Below are positions 58,633 through 64,000 of a stretch of DNA of 64,000 bases, piece after piece (within the stretch, counting starts at the first letter, position 1; the number at the start of each line of letters is the position of its first letter). This stretch comes from Rhodoplanes sp963840055. GTDB taxonomy: Bacteria > Pseudomonadota > Alphaproteobacteria > Rhizobiales > Xanthobacteraceae. Below the pieces are notes generated by a model. The model was given only the letters and a program-made list of their open reading frames with translations. It had not been told where the DNA came from and ran no database searches. The position numbers and the translations under genes were made by a program. The stretch lies in assembly GCA_963840055.1 (NCBI GenBank), contig CAWIXM010000039.1, forward strand, positions 124,001-188,000. The letters are read 5' to 3'.

Positions 58633-59436
58633 ATGACCGGTGATCTATCCGATGATAAGGCCCCGGCGATCATTGCGCTCGAGTCGGCGTCCAAGACCTA
58701 TGATGAGGGACGAAGTCCCGTACTCGAAAATGTGACGCTAAGCGTGCCGGAACGCCAGTTTCTCGCCATCGTCGGACCATCGGGCTCAGGCAAAACGACC
58801 CTGCTGCGGCTGATCAATCGCCTGACAGACCCGAGTAGCGGGACCGTGCACGTTGACGGGAAGAATGTCCGCGGCGTCGATCCGATTATGCTGCGCCGGC
58901 ATATCGGTTACGTCTTTCAGGGCGTGGGATTGTTCCCGCATATGACGGTTGCGGAGAACATCGCGATTACCCCCAGACTTCTCGGCTACGATCGACGACG
59001 TCTCGCCGCGCGGGTGGACGAACTGCTCGAACTGGTTCGGCTCGAACGCGCTTCCTATCGCGATCGGTTTCCGCACCAGCTCTCCGGCGGCGAGCGCCAG
59101 CGGATCGGCGTCGCGCGTGCAATCGCTGCCAATCCGCACATCGTGCTGATGGACGAGCCGTTCGGTGCGCTCGACCCGCTGACCCGCGAAGCGCTGAGCG
59201 ACGACTATCGCCGCCTGCATGACACGCTCGGCCTGACGACCGTGATGATAACCCATGATATGCTGGAAGCGGTGTTGCTCGCCGACCGCATAGCCGTGCT
59301 GCGCGAAGGACGGCTGGTGGCGGAGGGAACGCCGCCATCCTTGATGCGCGAGGAGCACGATCCATTTGTCAAGAATCTGATGCAGACACCGCATCGTTAC
59401 GCCGAGCGGCTCAGCGCGCTGATGGCAAGCCAATGA
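58633..59436 (+). CDS. ABC importer ATP-binding protein, OpuA/ProV-like
   Basis: 267 residues from ATG 58633. Walker A GPSGSGKTT, signature LSGGERQRIGVARA, Walker B IVLMDEPFGALDPLTRE, H-loop MITHDMLEA. The sequence is of the betaine/choline/osmoprotectant class, but it lacks the C-terminal CBS domains that sense ionic strength in OpuA-type ATPases. An upstream frame to 58534 has no family character. The fused permease/binding protein starts seven bases after the stop. Confidence 0.9.
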   Translation: MTGDLSDDKAPAIIALESASKTYDEGRSPVLENVTLSVPERQFLAIVGPSGSGKTTLLRLINRLTDPSSGTVHVDGKNVRGVDPIMLRRHIGYVFQGVGLFPHMTVAENIAITPRLLGYDRRRLAARVDELLELVRLERASYRDRFPHQLSGGERQRIGVARAIAANPHIVLMDEPFGALDPLTREALSDDYRRLHDTLGLTTVMITHDMLEAVLLADRIAVLREGRLVAEGTPPSLMREEHDPFVKNLMQTPHRYAERLSALMASQ

Positions 59437-59443
59437 CGGGCTG

Positions 59444-61093
59444 ATGTTTTCGCAATTCGACGAACGCATAGCAGAGGCCTTTGCGAGGCTGCCCGATTAT
59501 CTCGGTGGTCATGTCCTGGTCAGCATGACGGCGCTTGCTCTCGGCATGGCGATTAGCGTTCCACTTGCACTCCTCGCCTTCCGTCGGCAGGCGCTGCGCC
59601 AGGTCTTGCTCGGGATTGCTAGCATCGTACAAACCATTCCTGGCTTGGCGCTGCTGGCACTCTTCTACCCGCTGTTGCTCGCGATCTCGGCGCTGACCGA
59701 AAAAGTCTTCGGATTTGCCTTCTCGGCGCTCGGCTTTCTGCCATCGGTGCTGGCGCTTGCGCTTTACAGCATGCTGCCGGTTTTGCGTAACACCATCACC
59801 GGGCTCGCCGGCATCGCCCCCGCTGTTAGGGAGGCGGCGACCGGCGTCGGCATGACACGACGCCAATCGCTTGTCGAAGTCGAATTGCCGCTGGCGCTGC
59901 CGGTGATCATGGGGGGCATCCGCACATCGGCCGTCTGGGTGATCGGCACTGCCACGCTGTCGACGCCGATCGGCCAGACCAGCCTCGGCAACTATATATT
60001 CGCGGGATTGCAGACGCAGAACTGGGTGTTCGTCCTGTTTGGCTGCGTTGTCGCGGCGATGCTTGCGCTCGTCGTCGACCAGCTGCTCTCCCAGATGGAA
60101 ATCGGTGTCAGCACACGCAGGCGCTCGCGTATTGTGCTGGGCGCGGCCGGGCTGGTGCTGATCGGCGCCGGTGCGCTGGTGCCCACGCTGCGGGCCGGGG
60201 TGGCGACCTATACGGTCGGCGCCAAGACGTTTTCAGAACAGTATATACTCGCCGCGCTGCTGCAGCAGCGTCTCGACGCAAACGGGCTCCCGGCAGACCG
60301 GCGGGACGGGCTCGGCTCCAGCGTCATCTTCAACGCGCTGGCTGCCAACGAGATCGACGTTTATGTCGACTATTCCGGCACGATCTGGGCTAACCAAATG
60401 AACCGGACCGACGTAAAGCCACGGGCCGAGGTGTTACGCGAGGTCGCAACTTGGTTGCGCGAGCAGCACGGCGTGACCATGCTCGGTGGGCTTGGCTTCG
60501 AGAATGCCTATGCCCTTGCAATGCCGCGCGAACGCGCCGAGGCGCTGGGCATCCGTACGATCGCCGATCTTGCCCAACGCGCCGGGACAATGTCGATTGC
60601 CGGCGACTATGAATTCTTCAGCCGGCCCGAATGGAAGGCGCTTCAAGCCGCCTATGCGCTCGACTTCGCCAGCGAGCGCCAGATGCAGGCGGAATTCATG
60701 TACCAAGCCGCCGCCGCGGGAGATGTGGACGTCATCGCCGCATTCACCAGCGACGGAAGGCTTGCTCAGTATGACATGGTCACGCTCAAAGACCCCAAGC
60801 ACGCACTGCCGCCTTACGACGCCATTGTGCTGGTTGCCCCGCAACGTGCGCAAAACAAAGCTTTTCTTGACGCTTTGCGTCCCCTTATCGGCGCGATCAA
60901 CGTGCAATTGATGCGCGAGGCCAATCTACGCTCGATTGTCGGCGCCGAAGGCGCGTCGTCTGAGTCCGTCGCGCGATGGCTCTGGGAGGAAATCGTTCGA
61001 CGCAAAAAGCCTGCGAGCCGAGCCCGCTCGCTCGACGACGTGAACAAAAACGCAGCCCGCGATGCTGCACTCCGATTCGCCGGCGGCCGGTGA
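59444..61093 (+). CDS. ABC importer fused permease and substrate-binding protein
   Basis: 549 residues. The first 210 form a permease with five to six helices and the EAA-like GVGMTRRQSLVEVELPLALPVIMGG; a further helix at about 225-245 is followed by an OpuAC/OsmX-type binding domain (YTVGAKTFSEQYILAALLQQRL, EIDVYVDYSGTIW, DVDVIAAFTSDGRL). The fusion tethers the binding domain to the outer face of the membrane. This layout is known for quaternary-amine importers such as OpuBC-type systems and for the EgtU ergothioneine importer. The ligand is not decided by sequence. Confidence 0.9.
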   Translation: MFSQFDERIAEAFARLPDYLGGHVLVSMTALALGMAISVPLALLAFRRQALRQVLLGIASIVQTIPGLALLALFYPLLLAISALTEKVFGFAFSALGFLPSVLALALYSMLPVLRNTITGLAGIAPAVREAATGVGMTRRQSLVEVELPLALPVIMGGIRTSAVWVIGTATLSTPIGQTSLGNYIFAGLQTQNWVFVLFGCVVAAMLALVVDQLLSQMEIGVSTRRRSRIVLGAAGLVLIGAGALVPTLRAGVATYTVGAKTFSEQYILAALLQQRLDANGLPADRRDGLGSSVIFNALAANEIDVYVDYSGTIWANQMNRTDVKPRAEVLREVATWLREQHGVTMLGGLGFENAYALAMPRERAEALGIRTIADLAQRAGTMSIAGDYEFFSRPEWKALQAAYALDFASERQMQAEFMYQAAAAGDVDVIAAFTSDGRLAQYDMVTLKDPKHALPPYDAIVLVAPQRAQNKAFLDALRPLIGAINVQLMREANLRSIVGAEGASSESVARWLWEEIVRRKKPASRARSLDDVNKNAARDAALRFAGGR

Positions 61094-61187
61094 GAAATCG
61101 GTGTCCGCAATCCGTCCAGGTTTTCCGGGTGTTGGCAATTACAACGGGAACCACGTGTTTAGCGGCCGGCAATTCATGAATTAAGAG

Positions 61188-61691
61188 TTAGAAAAGAGAC
61201 TTCAGTTTATCAGGCTTACAATACTCAGCAAAAACCAGCTTAAGCGCCTTTTCTGTTTGATCGATATTCCCGGGCAGAGAAATGTGAACAGACCTCAAAC
61301 CGAACTCCACTGTCGTTTTGTCGGCCTTCAAGGATTCAAAAATAATATCATCACCTTCGACCTCTAGTTGGTAAAAAACTCGCCTCCCAGCGTATCTTTT
61401 GCTGATTCGGGAAACGTCCATTTTAAAGCGGTCTAAATAATATCTCGCATATCCGTTGACGTTAGGCTTCGGTACCACAACGACACAGGTTTTTCGGTCC
61501 ACAATTTCGGGCTGATGCTTTGGATTGGGAATTATCTGCCCAGTGAAAATGTAATTGATTGCTTGCTGGAACACATCATCTTCAGTCATTGCTCGAGTTT
61601 GCAGAGGCGCCATCCAAAGAAATAATGCGACCGCGATCGCAACGGACAGCCTTTTGTGATCACTTCTCTTCCGAAACGTTAGGCCTGTCAT
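61188..61691 (-). CDS. Hypothetical secreted protein
   Basis: 167 residues from ATG 61691, for which GGAG lies nine bases upstream. A signal peptide (about 12-34, ending QTRA) is followed by a domain beginning MTEDDVFQQAINYIFTGQI and containing KTCVVVVPKPNVNGYARYYLDRFKMDVSRI, YQLEVEGDDIIFE and a last Cys in AEYCKP. It is AT-richer than the window average. No function known. Confidence 0.68.
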   Translation of the reverse strand: MTGLTFRKRSDHKRLSVAIAVALFLWMAPLQTRAMTEDDVFQQAINYIFTGQIIPNPKHQPEIVDRKTCVVVVPKPNVNGYARYYLDRFKMDVSRISKRYAGRRVFYQLEVEGDDIIFESLKADKTTVEFGLRSVHISLPGNIDQTEKALKLVFAEYCKPDKLKSLF

Positions 61692-61774
61692 CGCCTGACT
61701 CCTGCATCCGGCCGCGGCCTGCCACAACGCAGTTGGGGACGAACGCGTACCTCGCCGGTACTTGGATTGGAGCT

Positions 61775-61996
61775 TCAACTTCCTTCATTGAATGCGGTAC
61801 GCACGTCTTTCAAGATTCCTTGATAACCCAACATAGACGGATACGGCTCAGATGGGTCGTCTCCTCTAAACAAGGCACGTTTGGTATGCTGCGGTGACGG
61901 CCGCCATTGTTCACCATACGAAGGGAGCTGATTTAAATATAGCGCCTGCATCGCATGGTTAAAGAACTTGCTGTCTCTGGGCGTGGTCATCACCAC
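61775..61996 (-). CDS. Possible small hypothetical protein
   Basis: 73 codons starting with GTG, just upstream of the secreted-protein gene on the same strand. The composition looks protein-like (FFNHAMQALYLNQLPSYGEQW, DDPSEPYPSMLGYQG), but there is no clear ribosome binding site or family. Confidence 0.3.
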   Translation of the reverse strand: MVMTTPRDSKFFNHAMQALYLNQLPSYGEQWRPSPQHTKRALFRGDDPSEPYPSMLGYQGILKDVRTAFNEGS

Positions 61997-62626
61997 AGAG
62001 ATGTCGGTAGCCGGGTGGGCTCTCCCCTGTCTCGAAGATCGAGGTGTCGCTAACTAATCTCATCCAAACGGGAGTTGTCGATGCGTAGCGTTGCCGATAC
62101 ACCTCATCTGATCGCGACGAACAGCAGCTGCTACGAGCAAATCGAGCAGCCCCCAACTCGTGATCGTTTCAATTTGCGCGTTCGTTGAGGCGGTCCATAT
62201 CCGGTGCCAGCAGCCGCAGCGTCGAGCAAGGCGACGAGGCTCTGGATTTCTGCGAGCGGCACAAAGCTGCCGTGATAACGACGGTCGATCGCGTCAGCTT
62301 TGCCGGGCACTCCGGAAATTTGCCGACGATTGCTCGCTTCGCTTGTCGCTGCGCTCGCTTGCTTGGCGCTGCGCTGCTTGTTTTCGTTGATGCTGGTAAC
62401 CTGAGACGCAAGGACCGATTTGGCTGGCCGCGCAAGCCCAACGGCTTCGCCTGCGAGGCCGCGGAGTAGGGGCGCTTCCGAGATGCTTCCCGGGGCGATT
62501 ATTGGGAAGCAGCCCCGGCTGTAAATGATTGCGCCACAGGCATAACTTGATCGCCTGAAAGCTTTTCGCAGCTATTGAACAAAGAGCGCGCATGATCGCA
62601 ACACCCGAGCCGCTCCGCGCCTCGTT
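61997..62626. other. Intergenic region with low-complexity sequence
   Basis: No gene that I can support. Around 62340-62400 the DNA is an imperfect run of GCTTG/GCGCT units. Several overlapping short frames exist on both strands without recognisable protein features. Confidence 0.4.
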
Positions 62627-63690
62627 TCAGGCTGCTTTTGCCTCAAGGAACGGATAGTCGGTGTAGCCTTGCGGGCCTGGGGCGTAGAACGTCTCCGGAT
62701 TCGGCGCTTGAGGGGCGCGTGCTGGCGGAAGCGCTCCGGCAGATCCGGATTGGCAAGGAACAGCTTGCCGAACGCCACGGCGTCGGCTTCGCCGGCCGCA
62801 AGCGCGCGTTCGGCGGTTTCCTGGGTGAAGCCTTCGTTAGCGATATAGACCCCGCCGAAGGCTTTTTTCAGCTCCGGGCCGATGCGGCCTTCGCCTGTAT
62901 GCTCGCGCACGCATAGGAAGGCGATCTTGCGCTTGCCGAGCTCGCGGGCGACATAGCCGAACGTCGCCAGACGATTGGAATCTCCCATAGAGTGCGTGTC
63001 GCCGCGCGGAGCGAGATGCATGCCGACGCGGCCCGCGCCCCACACCGAAATCACCGCATCGGCGACCTCCAGCATCAGCCGCGCGCGATTCTCGATCGGG
63101 CCGCCGTAAGCGTCGGTGCGCTTATTGCTGCCGTCCTGCAAGAATTGGTCGAGCAGGTAGCCGTTTGCGCTGTGCAGCTCGACCGCATCGAAGCCCGCCT
63201 CCAGCGCATTCTCGGCGCCCTTGCGGTAGGATTCGATGATGCCGGAAATTTCCTCAAGCGCCAGCGCGCGCGGCACGGGAAAAGGCTCTTGCGGCCGCAA
63301 CAGGCGCACAGGACCCTCGGCGGCGATGGCGCTGGGCGCAACCGGCTGCGCGCCGTCGAGGTAAAACGGGTGCGAGATGCGCCCGACATGCCACAGCTGC
63401 AACAGCATGCGTCCGCCCACGTCATGCACCGCGCGCGTGACCTGTTTCCAGCCCTCGACCTGCTCCCTCGACCAGATGCCGGGCGTATCGGGATAGCCGA
63501 CGCCCATCGGCGTCACCGAAGTTGCTTCCGAGAAAATGATGCCCGCCGAAGCGCGTTGGGCATAATATTCTGCCATCATCGCATTCGGCACGCGCCCCGG
63601 ACTCGCGCGGCAACGCGTGAGCGGCGACATTACAATGCGGTTGGGCAAGCTCAATTCGCCCATCGTGAGCGGATCAAACAGGCTCGGCAT
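62627..63690 (-). CDS. Old yellow enzyme family alkene reductase, frameshifted near the C-terminus
   Basis: FMN-dependent ene-reductase of the NemA/XenB type. SLFDPLTMGELSLPNRIVMSPLTRCRA, the substrate-binding HSANGYLLDQFLQDGSN, KRTDAYGGPIENRARL, and a phosphate-binding FGKLFLANPDLPERFRQHAP are present. After HAPLK the frame slips; inserting one G near 62706-62708 restores APNPETFYAPGPQGYTDYP and a stop at 62627, the expected ending. The ATG at 63690 has AGGA upstream. It overlaps or abuts the ArsR-like gene, with which it should be cotranscribed. Confidence 0.92.
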
Positions 63691-63695
63691 CAGCA

Positions 63696-64000
63696 CTATT
63701 CCTTTTCTGACAGCTTGAGGAGGAGTTTGAGGAGGCCGGGAAATTTCTTGTCGATTTCAGCGCGACGCAGCCGGCTGATATGCTGCAGGCCGTGCTTTTC
63801 CGTGCGAATGAGTCCGGTTTCGCGCAGAACGCGGAAATGGTTCGACAGCGTCGATTTGGGGAGATGGTCAAAGGGAGCGGCGTCGCTGCAGCACAGGCCA
63901 TCGCAATTGCCGTAAAGATTGTGCACGATCGCAAGACGAACGGGATCCGCGAGCGCCGAAAGCAGCGCCGGCAAAGCGATTTCGTCGATCGGTGGATGCG
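63696..64000 (-). CDS. ArsR-family transcriptional regulator (5' end outside the window)
   Basis: About 100 residues are visible, beginning HPPIDEIALPALLSALADPVRLAIV; the true start lies beyond position 64000. The winged helix has PKSTLSNHFRVLRETGLIRTEKHG. A cysteine cluster, CDGLCC, lies just before the recognition region and could sense metals or electrophiles. The gene precedes the old yellow enzyme and its stop (63696-63698) is five bases from the chosen enzyme start, so the pair is likely a small autoregulated operon for reactive-electrophile response. Confidence 0.88.
   Translation of the reverse strand, partial: HPPIDEIALPALLSALADPVRLAIVHNLYGNCDGLCCSDAAPFDHLPKSTLSNHFRVLRETGLIRTEKHGLQHISRLRRAEIDKKFPGLLKLLLKLSEKE

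Noticed and set aside
58407..58694. 95-codon leftward frame between asnB and the importer
   Set aside because: It overlaps the start of the ABC ATPase gene antisense and has no recognisable domain.
62204..62217. GTGCCAGCAGCCGC resembles the universal 16S rRNA 515F site
   Set aside because: The flanking sequence does not match 16S rRNA and no further rRNA helices are present; it is a chance match.

Overview
The window is GC-rich chromosomal DNA of an alphaproteobacterium, most likely a Hyphomicrobiales (Rhizobiales) member near the Bradyrhizobiaceae/Xanthobacteraceae. This rests on gene content and order (hemC-hemD-mitofilin-hemY divergent from tsaD-gpsA-EVE; mtgA beside rpmF; phbA divergent from phaR; the split atpHAGDC operon) and on palindromic intergenic repeats typical of that group. 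I see no tRNA, rRNA, CRISPR array, prophage or insertion sequence. It looks like core genome with one more accessory-looking stretch (about 55-62 kb).

Layout. 0-6 kb: 3' end of glnD, a remnant resembling the end of glgX, a carrier-protein-like gene lacking the serine, a class A penicillin-binding protein, a Bcr/CflA exporter and a YgjP-like metalloprotease. 6-13 kb: a four-gene adaptor/ABC exporter operon, divergent from a MarR regulator and a glutathione transferase, then a methyltransferase. 13-17 kb: phbA, phaR, a membrane protein, rpmF and mtgA. 17-23 kb: a Na+/H+ antiporter and the glycogen operon glgP-glgC-glgA. 23-25.8 kb: paired palindromes, an RlpA-like protein and NnrS. 26-31.6 kb: atpHAG-ohr-atpDC. 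31.7-39.2 kb: EVE, gpsA and tsaD against hemC, hemD, mitofilin and hemY. 39-46 kb: typA, a site-2 protease with CBS domains, phhB, a YkvA protein, an IalB-like protein and a patatin. 46-55 kb: YciF-like protein, small secreted proteins, SixA phosphatase, phbB, a CBS protein, a phasin and an ABC-F ATPase. 55-64 kb: an orphan methyltransferase, asparagine synthase, a betaine/choline-type ABC importer with fused permease and binding protein, and an ArsR/old-yellow-enzyme pair.

Shared themes. Carbon storage is covered twice: polyhydroxybutyrate genes (phbA, phaR, phbB, phasin) are scattered over 40 kb, while glycogen genes form one operon. Thiol, electrophile and peroxide defence recurs (GST, Ohr, OYE/ArsR, MarR/efflux).

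The main sequence-level observation is four single-base frameshifts in otherwise well-preserved genes (PBP1A, rpmF, atpD, old yellow enzyme). Two lie in essential or near-essential genes, and both of those alter a GATTC (GANTC) site. I read these mainly as consensus errors rather than real gene loss. I did not find a convincing new multi-gene system. The most unusual items are the Ohr gene inside the ATP synthase operon, the serine-less carrier protein, the covarying paired palindromes and the CBS fusion protein.
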